Shown: positions 53,647-62,943, counted from the stretch's first letter. The stretch is DNA of 64,000 bases from an uncultured SAR116 cluster alpha proteobacterium (GCA_902618025.1 CACMYY010000001.1:223860-287859); one strand, 5' to 3'. The notes: generated by a model not told the origin, from the sequence alone. Program-made: numbers and translations.

Positions 53647-53906
53647 TGTACGGAAGAAATATTAACTTTACATTGTTGGCGCCCTCTTTGTGGGCTGTTG
53701 TTGAAGCAATTGCATCTAATATTGAAGAAGAAAAATACAAAAGAATGTTATTTAAAACAGGAGATAACAGCGGATTTATAGTAGAGGTTTTTGAAAACAT
53801 CTCCGTTGCTGGAAAAAAAATTGAAACAATGAAAGCATTACAAGGTCTCAGTGAACAAGCTATGGCAAAAGTTTCTATACAAGAAGGTTCTGTAATTAAA
53901 AAATAA
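53646..53906 (+). CDS. small hypothetical protein
   Basis: 86 aa with no signal peptide. 'FTLLAPSLWAVVEAIASNIEEEKYKRMLFKTGDNSGFIVEVFENISVAGKKIETMKAL' looks like a helix-strand mixture that could be a small alpha/beta fold. Translation is coupled to the GYD-like gene by the TAATG overlap. No family is recognised. Confidence 0.6.
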   Translation: MYGRNINFTLLAPSLWAVVEAIASNIEEEKYKRMLFKTGDNSGFIVEVFENISVAGKKIETMKALQGLSEQAMAKVSIQEGSVIKK

Positions 53907-53968
53907 ATATCTAAATCATACTTGAATATAACATAATAAGTTGATTATATTTTATAAAAGGATTTGAA

Positions 53969-54292
53969 ATGTCAAAAAAACATTATATTTGTACACATAC
54001 ATGGTCAAATACTGACATAATAAAAGATGTATTAGCACAACAAAGTGAAATGACTGTTCGAGAGTTTTTTGAGGGATTAAAAAGCGAAAAAGCTGAAACC
54101 CTTCAACATTGGATGGGTAAAGACGACTTTTTTTTCTGTCATTGGTATGCTGAAGATGAACAATCAATTATTGATGTTCTTGAAAAAGCTGGTTTAAACG
54201 ATTTGATTGTCACAATGCCAAGTGAAATGCAAAGATATATAACGTCAGATCAAATTTCTGATGAAAAACTTATTAACCCTTTTAAAATTTGA
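53969..54292 (+). CDS. small DUF4242-like ferredoxin-fold protein
   Basis: 107 aa, starting 'MSKKHYICTHTWSNTDIIKDVLAQ', with 'DFFFCHWYAEDEQSIIDVLEKAGLNDLIVTMPSEMQRYI' as the second strand-helix unit, as in nickel-binding SCO4226/DUF4242-type or similar small barrels. Contains several His and Cys (H5, C8, H10; C and H near 77-78) that could bind metal. AAAGGA SD. Third of three small proteins before the adenylate cyclase gene. Confidence 0.62.
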   Translation: MSKKHYICTHTWSNTDIIKDVLAQQSEMTVREFFEGLKSEKAETLQHWMGKDDFFFCHWYAEDEQSIIDVLEKAGLNDLIVTMPSEMQRYITSDQISDEKLINPFKI

Positions 54293-54323
54293 AATTTAAA
54301 ATTAATTTCAAATAAAATATTTG

Positions 54324-55142
54324 ATGTCTGAAAATTTAAATAATGAAATAAGATCTCTTAAAATGCAAATTGCAAAGTTGCAATTAGAATCAAAACTTCG
54401 TCGCAATCTAGCGTCAGAGCTTGATAAACAGAAACAAATCGCAAAAAATGCTGAAGAATTGGCAAATGAAAAAAGTAAAGAAATTGAAGAAATTGCAAGT
54501 CAATTATCTAAATATCTTTCACCACAATTATATGACTCAATCTTTAGTGGCGAAAAAAAAGTTTCAATTGAGAGTGAAAAAAAATTCTTAACTGTATTTT
54601 TTTCAGACATAATTTCATTTACCGAAATTTCTGAAAAGATGGATACAGCACCACTGACAGAAATGCTAAATTTGTATCTTACTAAAATGTCTGAAATAGC
54701 TCTAAGCTTTGGTGGAACTATAGATAAATATATTGGAGACTCTGTAATGATTTTTTTTGGTGATCCAGAAAGTGAAGGCAAAGAAAAGGACGCCATAAAT
54801 TGTGTGAAAATGGCCATAGAAATGCAGAAAACAATGAAAACGTTATCGAAAAAATTTATGAAAGATTTTAACCTTCCTTACCCTCTTAATATGAGGATTG
54901 GTATTAATTCAGGAGAGTGTACAGTAGGTAATTTTGGAAGTGAAAAAAGACTTGATTATACGGTAATTGGAGCTACCGTGAATCTTGCTTCTAGATTAGA
55001 AAGCAATTCTCCAGCAGGTAAAATTTTAATTTCAGATGTAACAAAAAAACTTATTAAGGGTGACATAAATTGTCAACGATATGATCAAATTAAAGCAAAA
55101 GGTATAAATGAGCCTATAAATACATTCATACCTAATTTTTAA
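54324..55142 (+). CDS. class III adenylate/guanylate cyclase with N-terminal coiled coil
   Basis: 272 aa. Residues 1-65 are a charged coiled coil without membrane segment. The cyclase homology domain has metal Asp95 (FFSDIISF) and Asp139 (YIGDSVMIFF), base-selecting Lys135 and Asp211 (adenylate type), and the transition-state Asn220/Arg224 (VNLASRLE). It should make cAMP in the cytosol as a dimer. ATG at 54324 chosen; a TTG one codon earlier is possible. Located 31 bases after three small ligand-binding-like proteins. Confidence 0.9.
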   Translation: MSENLNNEIRSLKMQIAKLQLESKLRRNLASELDKQKQIAKNAEELANEKSKEIEEIASQLSKYLSPQLYDSIFSGEKKVSIESEKKFLTVFFSDIISFTEISEKMDTAPLTEMLNLYLTKMSEIALSFGGTIDKYIGDSVMIFFGDPESEGKEKDAINCVKMAIEMQKTMKTLSKKFMKDFNLPYPLNMRIGINSGECTVGNFGSEKRLDYTVIGATVNLASRLESNSPAGKILISDVTKKLIKGDINCQRYDQIKAKGINEPINTFIPNF

Positions 55143-55169
55143 TGAGATAGAGGTAAAATTTTTATTATT

Positions 55170-56198
55170 TTAGCATTTTAAGATTTCTATACCTTGCATT
55201 TTCCAGAAATGTAAAAAATCAATAAATACCCAGTTTTCTGCTAATTTATTACCTTCTCTTCTATAAATATCTATTACTCTCATATCAGAGGATTTTTTTG
55301 TAGTTTTTAAACCCATAAATTTCTGGCTAGGTGTTAAAGTAAGATTAGGCCATCCAAAAAATCCACCAAATATTCCTTCAGATAATCGACAGATATGACC
55401 GTTAAATTTCCTATTTATAAAATTATTCCTAAAAGGAAGCGCATGTTGTTCAACATATCTTTCAATTGTGAACGATGAACCAATGCCTGAAGGTCCCCAC
55501 CAAATCATATCATCTTTCCAATTCTTTCTAAGCTCTTTAATTAAAGATATTTTATCAAAATTATTCCAAATTTTTACGTCATTTATCATTTGTTCAATTA
55601 ATTCTGAGGTATTTTTTGTATCAATTAAATTTTGTTCTTCAAATAACAATCCATTATGAGATATTGGTCCTGGCTGGACTAAGCTTATACCAGTTTCTAA
55701 TGGAAATGGTTTCAATCCTGCTTGGATCATTAAATGAGGTATATCAAAAAACATTGCAACCTCAGTTATTTTACCTTTAACTATTTTATTGAATTCACAA
55801 TAACGCAGCATTGCAATTTTATTTGTATGCTTAATACCAATCCAAGGAGTATCAAATAAACCCATTAAATGCCCCATAGAAACAACCCAAACATCTTTAT
55901 TAGATGACAAAGAATTACTACCAGCAAAAAAAATATCCATGCGTCTTTGTAAATTTGTGAAACTTTTCTTTAATGGTTGCCAAAAATCCTTGTATAAATG
56001 CCCAAGATCTTGAATTTCATTAAAAGGATAAAAACCACGCCAAATTATATCTTCAGAATAATGGAGAGATAATATTTCTGGAATTTTATCAGTTCTACAT
56101 TTTTGAATTGAATTATAAAAATCTAAAACTATTTTTTTTTCATTTTGAAAGTTCAAACAATTTATAACCCATAAAGACTCATTTAACTTTACTTGCAC
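55170..56198 (-). CDS. tandem SnoaL-like (ester cyclase/NTF2-fold) protein, two domains
   Basis: 342 aa with two NTF2-like domains (about residues 20-165 and 200-335), each with a 'SEDIIWRGF' or 'KDDMIWWGPSG' strand, a 'DFWQPL'/'QHALPF' helix, and a closing 'AMFFDIP'/'NWVFIDFLH' Asp. This matches SnoaL-like ester cyclases. It begins with GTG at 56196-56198, overlapping the MetE-like gene by 20 bases (coupled translation). Last gene of a long minus-strand operon. No signal peptide. Reaction unknown; related enzymes form cyclic esters or bind small polar molecules. Confidence 0.8.
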   Translation of the reverse strand: MQVKLNESLWVINCLNFQNEKKIVLDFYNSIQKCRTDKIPEILSLHYSEDIIWRGFYPFNEIQDLGHLYKDFWQPLKKSFTNLQRRMDIFFAGSNSLSSNKDVWVVSMGHLMGLFDTPWIGIKHTNKIAMLRYCEFNKIVKGKITEVAMFFDIPHLMIQAGLKPFPLETGISLVQPGPISHNGLLFEEQNLIDTKNTSELIEQMINDVKIWNNFDKISLIKELRKNWKDDMIWWGPSGIGSSFTIERYVEQHALPFRNNFINRKFNGHICRLSEGIFGGFFGWPNLTLTPSQKFMGLKTTKKSSDMRVIDIYRREGNKLAENWVFIDFLHFWKMQGIEILKC

Positions 56199-57300
56199 CT
56201 TCTACCAAAGATTGTAACTTTAAATATGCAATATCTGGATCTACATTTCCAAATCCAGCAAAAGTTCCAAAACCACAATCAGTGCCTGCTATAACTCTTT
56301 CTTTTCCAACAATTTTTACAAATTTTTCAATCCTTTGTTTTACAAGAGAACTATGTTCTACAAAATTACTTGTTGTGTCTAACACTCCTGGAATAAGAAT
56401 TTTATTTTCAGGAATTTTATTTTTAAGTTGGTCGAAAATTTCCCATTCATGTTGATGTCTAGGATTAGAAGACTCAAAAAGCAAATAATTTCCTTTGAAA
56501 GACATCAATACATTAAATATTTTTTCAATTGGAATATCATGAATATGAGGTCCTTCATAATTACCCCAACATACATGAAGTCTCAACATTTCAGGAGAAA
56601 TGTTATGCAAACTTTGATTTAGAATTTCCATATTTTGGTAGGCTATTTTTATAAAATCTTCATCACTTTCGCTTTTAAAAGTCATATGTCGAGATAAAGC
56701 TAGATCCGGACAGTCTAGTTGTAACTTTATACCAGATCTAACAATAGTCTCATATTCATCCTTCATAGCTTTAGAAATTGCGTCCAAATATTCATTTCTA
56801 CTCGAATAATATGAATTGCTTAAAAAAAGTGATATTACACCAGGAGATGCTGAATTCATAAAAATATTTTCATGTTCAAGTTTTTTAGATGCACTTAAAA
56901 GATTATTAATGTCATTAGAAAGATCATTATTATGTTTTGATGTTATTTCTGAAACACAGCATGGACGAGAATAAGTTGGCGTTCCACCACTATCTGCAAT
57001 TTTTTTCATGTAGTTAGGAAATTTTTCTAAATCCAAAGGTGGGTTTCTTTCACTATCCCCTGCAAACCCATTATATCTGTCTTTTACATATGTAGCATAA
57101 GAAATTTTAGACATCTCTCCATCAGATATTATGTCAATGCCAATATCTATTTGTTTTTTTACAACTTCATAAACTCCATTTGAAATAACTTCATCAAAAT
57201 ATTTTTGCTCATATACTTCATTGTTTTCACGTTTGAAAAGTAAGTCAGATACATTTTTTGGTCTAGGCAATGAGCCAACGTGTGTTGTTAAAATAGACAT
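56179..57300 (-). CDS. cobalamin-independent methionine synthase-like methyl/alkyltransferase (MetE C-domain family)
   Basis: 373-aa TIM-barrel zinc enzyme. 'LTTHVGSLPRP' opens the domain; predicted zinc ligands H242 and C244 (RLHVCWGN), E276 and C342 (IAGTDCGFGTF). 'GEMSKISYATYVKDRY' and 'ILIPGVLDTTSNFVEH' are typical. Full MetE has 750 aa, so this is the single-domain type used in non-standard methyl or alkyl transfers, including epoxyalkane:CoM transferase-like proteins. Flanked by two SnoaL-like genes and a cupin, it likely acts on an imported substrate instead of in methionine synthesis. Confidence 0.85.
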   Translation of the reverse strand: MSILTTHVGSLPRPKNVSDLLFKRENNEVYEQKYFDEVISNGVYEVVKKQIDIGIDIISDGEMSKISYATYVKDRYNGFAGDSERNPPLDLEKFPNYMKKIADSGGTPTYSRPCCVSEITSKHNNDLSNDINNLLSASKKLEHENIFMNSASPGVISLFLSNSYYSSRNEYLDAISKAMKDEYETIVRSGIKLQLDCPDLALSRHMTFKSESDEDFIKIAYQNMEILNQSLHNISPEMLRLHVCWGNYEGPHIHDIPIEKIFNVLMSFKGNYLLFESSNPRHQHEWEIFDQLKNKIPENKILIPGVLDTTSNFVEHSSLVKQRIEKFVKIVGKERVIAGTDCGFGTFAGFGNVDPDIAYLKLQSLVEGASKVK

Positions 57301-57303
57301 TCT

Positions 57304-58269
57304 TTATTTCCTAGTTGTAGGCCCTGGTTTGTCATTAGTTGGTATTACTTTGTATAACGTTGCCATTCCAGGTTTAGTTGGATTTAAAGTATATTCATTA
57401 TTTTTTGGCAGTGAAAAAGTATCTCCTGGATTTAAAAATAAATTATGTTTCTCTAAACTAAGCATCCAATATCCTTCAACAGGCATAAACACTACATCTT
57501 TCTCATACATGTTTTCAGAATTCATGAATGAATGATCTGTTATAAATTCAACTTCAAAACCCGGTTTATCAAAAATTTTTCCATTTTCTCCAATAACTAT
57601 TACTGGATTATTTTGTGATAAAGAATAAAGATCTAAATACCTAGCTACATAATTTGGAACAACTTCAGCTGAACTATATTCAGGAAATTTTTTAAGTTCA
57701 TTTTCTGTCAAAGGTTGCATTAAATTTTCATTAGAAGGCATATGTTGTCCTATTTTTGTATCATATATCTTTCCTTTTTCAGATAGAACTAAACCGTGCT
57801 TTTTAGCATCTTTTAATACTTCTGGTGCCCAAATTACTCCACCACCTGCATCATCCCCTCCCAATATTGCCATTATCATTCCATAATCATTGCCTATATT
57901 TTCAAAACCTCTAAAAATTCCAGTTGGAATATTAAAAATATCACCTTTTTCAAGTATTACTTCACCTGCCTTACCATAACGTCCCCAAAAAAATCTCCAT
58001 CTTCCTGAATGAACAAAAAAAACTTCAGCTGTTCGATGACTATGAAGAGAATTGTGACATTTAGGAGGCTGCCCAGCCGCACCTATATTAAAACCATGTG
58101 GAATTTTAATATGCACATGTTGATCAGGATTTTCAGAAACACCAGATCCAATAATACTAAAATTTTCTTTTTGATTTGAACCTGGAGTATGAGTGTCAAT
58201 GAAAGCAGTTTTACAAGGTATCAATTCACCGTATCTTACAAGTCTATTATTTAAATTTATATTATTCAT
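57304..58269 (-). CDS. bicupin protein
   Basis: 321 aa with two beta-barrel cupins (about residues 55-150 and 215-310). Cupin 1 has 'HNSLHSHRTAEVFFVHSGRWRFFWG' with the H-x-H and Glu ligands, then 'GDIFNIPTGIFRGFEN', where the last metal His of motif 2 is Arg. Cupin 2 has 'YEKDVVFMPVEGYWMLS' and 'LNPGDTFSLPKNNEYTL' with no His pair, so it is probably structural. The ATG at 58267-58269 with AGGCG before it is chosen over a longer frame that overlaps the upstream gene. Related to gentisate/homogentisate-type or quercetinase-like oxygenases only by fold. Confidence 0.8.
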   Translation of the reverse strand: MNNINLNNRLVRYGELIPCKTAFIDTHTPGSNQKENFSIIGSGVSENPDQHVHIKIPHGFNIGAAGQPPKCHNSLHSHRTAEVFFVHSGRWRFFWGRYGKAGEVILEKGDIFNIPTGIFRGFENIGNDYGMIMAILGGDDAGGGVIWAPEVLKDAKKHGLVLSEKGKIYDTKIGQHMPSNENLMQPLTENELKKFPEYSSAEVVPNYVARYLDLYSLSQNNPVIVIGENGKIFDKPGFEVEFITDHSFMNSENMYEKDVVFMPVEGYWMLSLEKHNLFLNPGDTFSLPKNNEYTLNPTKPGMATLYKVIPTNDKPGPTTRK

Positions 58270-58288
58270 AATTTCGCCTATAAAATAT

Positions 58289-59749
58289 TTAAAGTAAAAT
58301 TTGTTTCCAAATCGATATTTCGTCAATTAATATGAATTCTCTAACTATACCATTCTTTCCAAATTCAGCATGTGAAATTCCAAATATTTCAACATCCTTA
58401 TTAGTTGGCATTCCAAAAATTCCATTTTGACTGTGTTTACAAATCAGTCTCCATCTCAATGAAGCTCTTTGCCTCATATTTGGTTGGTTTAGCAAAATAC
58501 TATTTGAAATTTCACATTTGGATATATTAAAACAAGAAAGAAATAAATTCCATTTTTCAAAAATATGATCCAAAGTATAAACCACTTCACCTCCAATCCA
58601 ATATAATTGCGCTGAACGTTCAAACAAATGGTAGATTTTACTCTGATCTTTAATTATTTTTAAAAAATAGTTTTTGTATCTGTTATTATTTTTACTTTTA
58701 CAAGGTGAAATTTTGTTTTCAATTTTAAAACAATTTTTAATTGAATTAATTTCACTCTTTTTATAAACACCCTCTAAAATTTTTTGTTTTACATAGTCAT
58801 AAGTTTCAATTCCTAATTGATTTAATATACTTTTCTCATCTCTTATTATCCATTCCTCAATCACTTTATTATCTCTAACTAGGCAATCTGCAATAACTCG
58901 ATAAATCACTCTTTTTCCTGTAGGCTTTCCATAAATTCCATCACCAATGTGAGTTCCAGTAGATAAGATTCTGTGAGAGCTTAAATAAATTTTATCTATT
59001 GAACCACATGAAATAACATCCTCGCCAATTAATTCTCTATCTGGAAATTGTTTTAAGGTTTGATAAGTCGCTTCTACTACTTTATCACAATCAAAGGTGG
59101 TTATTGAAGGTGATCTTACTATCACATCCCTTGCATAATATTTTCTAATATTTTCAACTTGTTTATTTTCCCATATTTCTTCAGTAATCTGATAAATAAA
59201 ATTCTCAATTTCATTTTGGTCCAGATAACAATTTCGACTTTTATTTTTCTTATTATCGTATTTTTCCCAACCCTCACCTTCAAAAACATCTACACCTAAT
59301 TGTTTCATTACATCTGGAAAATCTACCATTACCCAATTATTAATAATTTTATCTTTTTTAACATGCCAAAAATCCATATAGTTAATATTTACTTTTTTAT
59401 TAGTAGGCTTAATGCCCATAAATACACCTGTATGAATTGCTTCTTGTCGTCCAAAAGCAGCTCCCCACTCTCCTTCAAATATTCTTGCTTCATCAATACA
59501 AACCTTTTCAGAAAATGCTTTTTGGAAAGGGATTTGCCAATTTTGTTGAAATTCTTTTAAGCCTATTTTTGTTCCACAGCCAAAGTTTCCAAACCAATTA
59601 AAATTATTATCGAAAAACTCTCCTATATCATCAATTCTATGATCATTTAAAGCTTCAACCATTTTTTCAATGATTTCTTTTGTTTTTTTTGTCTTTGACA
59701 AGTCATTTTTTAATATATTCGAAGCTTTTTTGATTTTATCTTTTTCCAT
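58289..59749 (-). CDS. tandem SnoaL-like protein, three domains
   Basis: 486 aa made of three NTF2/SnoaL-like domains (about 20-150, 175-325 and 350-486). Domain 1: 'FFDNNFNWFGNFGCGTKIGLKEFQQNWQIPF'...'NYMDFWHVKKDKIINNWVMVDFP'; domain 2: 'YYARDVIVRSP'...'GKRVIYRVIADCLVRDNKVIEEWIIRDE'; domain 3: 'LYWIGGEVVYTLDHIFEKWNLF'...'EIFGISHAEFGKNGIVREFILIDE'. Each ends with the Asp of SnoaL-type active sites. Triple tandem copies are rare. A GTG further upstream would add 10 residues and overlap the permease gene. Cytosolic, no signal peptide. Confidence 0.8.
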   Translation of the reverse strand: MEKDKIKKASNILKNDLSKTKKTKEIIEKMVEALNDHRIDDIGEFFDNNFNWFGNFGCGTKIGLKEFQQNWQIPFQKAFSEKVCIDEARIFEGEWGAAFGRQEAIHTGVFMGIKPTNKKVNINYMDFWHVKKDKIINNWVMVDFPDVMKQLGVDVFEGEGWEKYDNKKNKSRNCYLDQNEIENFIYQITEEIWENKQVENIRKYYARDVIVRSPSITTFDCDKVVEATYQTLKQFPDRELIGEDVISCGSIDKIYLSSHRILSTGTHIGDGIYGKPTGKRVIYRVIADCLVRDNKVIEEWIIRDEKSILNQLGIETYDYVKQKILEGVYKKSEINSIKNCFKIENKISPCKSKNNNRYKNYFLKIIKDQSKIYHLFERSAQLYWIGGEVVYTLDHIFEKWNLFLSCFNISKCEISNSILLNQPNMRQRASLRWRLICKHSQNGIFGMPTNKDVEIFGISHAEFGKNGIVREFILIDEISIWKQILL

Positions 59750-59762
59750 TGTTATTTTATCA

Positions 59763-60653
59763 CTAACCTTTAACTGCACCTTGTGTTAAACCACTGACAA
59801 TTTTCGTTTGAAAAAACATTATTAAAATAAAAAGAGGTACTGTAGCAGAAACTACTGCCGCAACTGCAAACATTACATTTCCTTCAGTATAAGTTGTTCC
59901 TAAAAAAGCAGCTATTTGAGGAATCATTGTTCTATTTTCGTCAGACAACAACATTGAGGTAACTGCAAAATCATTATATGCCAATAAAAAACTAAATAAT
60001 CCAGTAGTAATTATTCCAGGCCACATTACTGGCACAATCACATGCCCAAAAGCCTGGTACTGCGAACAACCATCTACCTTAGCGCTTTCATCCAACTCTT
60101 TTGGTATATTTTGAAAAAAGGAATGAAGCATCCACAAAGTAAATGGCTGATTTATCGATACCAAAACAATTATTGTTGTTGGTAGTATTCCCCATAAATT
60201 CCACTCAAAAAAAGGTGGCAAGTATCCAGCAACCAGCGTAATAGGCGGCATAGATCTAAAAATAAGTGCCATTATCAAAAGCCAAAAAGTATATTTATAG
60301 TTTGATCTTGAGAGTGCATATGCCCCTAGAGTACCAATTGTAAGAGATGTGAATACAACAAAAAAACAAACTAAAGATGTATTTATGAAAGCTTTCCAAA
60401 ATTCCTCTTGAACCCATGCACCATGATAACCAACAAATGTAAAAGGAGATCCATAGGTCTGTTCTGTATTTTCTCCAGTAATAGCATTAGTCCAATTAGC
60501 TATGGAAAAAAAATCAAGTTCAACCTTAAACGATCCCCAAAAAGTCCATATGAAAGGAAAGGCTGCTAAAAAAACCCATGAAAATATTAAAAAATATATT
60601 ATTATATTTCTTAAATTATTATGTTTGTTATTTTTAGAAGTGTTGAAATTCAT
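59763..60653 (-). CDS. carbohydrate-type ABC transporter permease (MalG/UgpE-like)
   Basis: 296 aa, six helices. EAA loop 'ELDESAKVDGCSQYQAFGHVIVPVMWPGIITTGLFSF' is clear. An extra periplasmic stretch of about 40 residues ('DFFSIANWTNAITGENTEQTYGSPF') follows the first helix. Pairs with the MalF-like permease; overlaps its end by 4 bases (ATGA). Confidence 0.9.
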   Translation of the reverse strand: MNFNTSKNNKHNNLRNIIIYFLIFSWVFLAAFPFIWTFWGSFKVELDFFSIANWTNAITGENTEQTYGSPFTFVGYHGAWVQEEFWKAFINTSLVCFFVVFTSLTIGTLGAYALSRSNYKYTFWLLIMALIFRSMPPITLVAGYLPPFFEWNLWGILPTTIIVLVSINQPFTLWMLHSFFQNIPKELDESAKVDGCSQYQAFGHVIVPVMWPGIITTGLFSFLLAYNDFAVTSMLLSDENRTMIPQIAAFLGTTYTEGNVMFAVAAVVSATVPLFILIMFFQTKIVSGLTQGAVKG

Positions 60654-61675
60654 TTTTTAAAATCAAATTCTTTCCAAGTTTTAATTAGGACAGGTATAAG
60701 TAAAATTATAATCCCAAAAATAGTTAAAATAGAAGATGTTGCCGCTGCAGATAATTGTCTTGTTTCTCCACCTAAATCGTTAAAAATAATCCAGCTTAAT
60801 GAAGTAGCGTGCGCTTCTGCATTAAATCCAATTATTGGCTCAAAAACCCTGAAATTATCCATTAATTGCATCAAGGTTACAAATGTAATTAGTGGCATTA
60901 TATGGGGTATTATTATGTGTATTGTTTGTTGAAAAGTATTTGCACCGTCAATTTGTGCAGATTCAATTTGATCTTTTGGAAGCGTCTGTAATCCAGCATA
61001 AAAAACTATGAATGAAAAGGGTATTGCGTGCCATACACCATAAACTATTAATGTGATCCAGGTAAGGAAAGTAGAAGCTTTAAGAGACAAATTAGGGTCC
61101 TCAAACATTAATTGTAAAAAATTTCCAACAATTCCTCTACTGTCAATCATCCAAAACAAAATAATAGATCCTATTAAAGGAGTAACAATCATCGGCAAGA
61201 GTGAAAAAAAGATTATTAAACCTTTTAATTGTTTATTAATTGAGTTTACACCCAAAGCTATCAGCAAACCTAAAACTAACATTATCGGCGTAACTGTAAA
61301 TGTAAAAGTTAAAGTAAAAAAAATTGCTTTATAAAATGGTAAATCACTAATTAAGGAAAAAAAACTAAATAGATCCTTAGATTTATTCCAGTGATCTTTA
61401 ACTTGATCAAATGCTAAATGCCCTCTATCCAAATAAATATCTAAGCCTACAAACCTTCCTAATGGCTTTTCATTTTTTAAATCTTTAGTAGCTGCATGAT
61501 CAATAGATGTAACTTTTTTACATCCAAAGGGATCACAATTTTCAACTGTAATTAAAATATTTTCATGAGGAGTATGTAAAGATTGAATAACTACAGAAAT
61601 AATCGGCAATGTTATAAAAAAAAACATCGCCAAAAAAGTAGGTAAAATAAACCAAAAAAAAGTTTTATGTTTCAT
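60650..61675 (-). CDS. carbohydrate-type ABC transporter permease (MalF/UgpA-like)
   Basis: 341 aa. EAA loop 'QIESAQIDGANTFQQTIHIIIPHIMPLITFV'. Between the first two helices is a periplasmic insert of about 95 residues including a 'CDPFGC' Cys pair, longer than in most relatives. Starts immediately after a terminator hairpin, so its level is probably lower than that of the binding protein. Confidence 0.9.
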   Translation of the reverse strand: MKHKTFFWFILPTFLAMFFFITLPIISVVIQSLHTPHENILITVENCDPFGCKKVTSIDHAATKDLKNEKPLGRFVGLDIYLDRGHLAFDQVKDHWNKSKDLFSFFSLISDLPFYKAIFFTLTFTFTVTPIMLVLGLLIALGVNSINKQLKGLIIFFSLLPMIVTPLIGSIILFWMIDSRGIVGNFLQLMFEDPNLSLKASTFLTWITLIVYGVWHAIPFSFIVFYAGLQTLPKDQIESAQIDGANTFQQTIHIIIPHIMPLITFVTLMQLMDNFRVFEPIIGFNAEAHATSLSWIIFNDLGGETRQLSAAATSSILTIFGIIILLIPVLIKTWKEFDFKK

Positions 61676-61684
61676 GATAAAAAA

Positions 61685-61708
61685 ACTAGAGAGTTTTCAC
61701 TCTCTAGT
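61685..61708 (-). terminator. intrinsic terminator/attenuator between binding protein and permease genes
   Basis: Perfect 9-bp stem ACTAGAGAG / CTCTCTAGT, 6-base loop, followed on the minus strand by six T, and placed 9 bases before the permease ATG. Read-through must be partial for the operon to work, giving excess binding protein. Confidence 0.85.
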
Positions 61709-61716
61709 CATTATTT

Positions 61717-62943
61717 TTATAAAAAACCTTTTTCTTTAGCTGACGCTTTATAAGCATCTTCAATATCTGACAAAGTTTTTTCTGCTGTTTCTTTACCCTG
61801 CATGAAATCAGCTATTTCCTTTCCAATAGCCGAATGCATTAATCCTGCGTAAGGTAACATTGGATAAGGTGTTGTATTCATTTTTGCCGCAGCAAAAACA
61901 CCTCTAGCAGCATCAGTAGGCTTATATCCTTCAATCAACCATACAGCTTGTTTTCTGACATCTTCATTATCTAATATTGATGGTCTAATAGCATTAGTCA
62001 TTGCAATAAAAGTAGCTTCCGCTTCTTCATCACTAATTTTTTTTGCAACTGTCCAGCCATCCCAAAACAATGTTGAAGCAGGTGTTTTACCACCTCCCAC
62101 TGTCATTGGACCTGCGATGTCCATGCCATTTTTAACTTCCATGCTCACTCCATCTACATCTACTAATGTAGCAGCTCTACTTCCCCACATATTCATAATA
62201 GCAACATTACCTGCTCTAAATTCAGCATTCGTTGCATTGCTGTCATGAGTAAGAAAGTCAGGGTTCATATATTCTGACAAAGATTTCATCATTTTTAATG
62301 CCTTGATTCCTGCATCAGAATTCACACTTGGTTCTGCTGAATTTCCTTTAAAATGAGAGCCTCCATAACCAATGAACATGTTATTAAATTCTTGAGCTAA
62401 ATTCCAACCAGCTTTATAAGCTCCACCAACTGGATTTTTTACTAATCCAGATGCTCTGATTTTTTTTGCTGCTGCTAACATGTCTTCATATGTTTTTGGA
62501 ATATCAATATTTAATTTCTTTAAGATATCCTTTCGATATACAAGGTGCTGAGCATTTGCCATAAAAGCAACTGCCATTATCTTTCCGTCAATAGTAATAA
62601 GTTGATTTTTCTTTAGACCTTTTCCATGCTTTTTTACTAAATCATCAAGTGGTCTAATTAGATCATTATTTAATAATGCAACAATAGATGTATTTGCAAC
62701 AATTGCTGAAGTGTATTCAGCAGGCTGACTACTCATTCCAGCAACATTTATTTTTTGATGATCAGCAGTTAAATTTGCTGTTACCTTTGCTCCCTTACAT
62801 TCTTTTGCACCTGAGCCTACAGTTTGAATAGCAGGGAATTCATTACCAACAATACTTACTCTAGCAGAAATACTACAAGCAAAAGCAGAGCTAGATACTA
62901 AAAAAATTATTGTGGTAAAAAATTTTGTTAATAATAATTTCAT
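61717..62943 (-). CDS. ABC transporter extracellular solute-binding protein, family 1 (sugar-type)
   Basis: 408 aa with a Sec signal peptide ending in SSAFA before Cys23; two Cys near 23 and 49 could pair. The body has family-1 features: 'MANAQHLVYRKDILKKLNIDIPKTYEDMLAAAKKIR', 'EFRAGNVAIMNMWGSRAATL', 'TLFWDGWTVAKKISDEEAEATFIAM', 'YPMLPYAGLM'. The start overlaps the ATPase stop by one base (TAATG). Ligand unknown; carbohydrate, polyol or glycoside by family. Confidence 0.9.
   Translation of the reverse strand: MKLLLTKFFTTIIFLVSSSAFACSISARVSIVGNEFPAIQTVGSGAKECKGAKVTANLTADHQKINVAGMSSQPAEYTSAIVANTSIVALLNNDLIRPLDDLVKKHGKGLKKNQLITIDGKIMAVAFMANAQHLVYRKDILKKLNIDIPKTYEDMLAAAKKIRASGLVKNPVGGAYKAGWNLAQEFNNMFIGYGGSHFKGNSAEPSVNSDAGIKALKMMKSLSEYMNPDFLTHDSNATNAEFRAGNVAIMNMWGSRAATLVDVDGVSMEVKNGMDIAGPMTVGGGKTPASTLFWDGWTVAKKISDEEAEATFIAMTNAIRPSILDNEDVRKQAVWLIEGYKPTDAARGVFAAAKMNTTPYPMLPYAGLMHSAIGKEIADFMQGKETAEKTLSDIEDAYKASAKEKGFL

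Noticed and set aside
53606..53800. Minus-strand 64-codon frame opposite the GYD-like genes
   Set aside because: No start signal and it spans the TAATG junction of two supported genes.
54287..54313. 10-bp hairpin ATTTGAAATT/AATTTCAAAT before the cyclase
   Set aside because: Nearly all A-T pairs and overlapping a stop codon; too weak to call a terminator.
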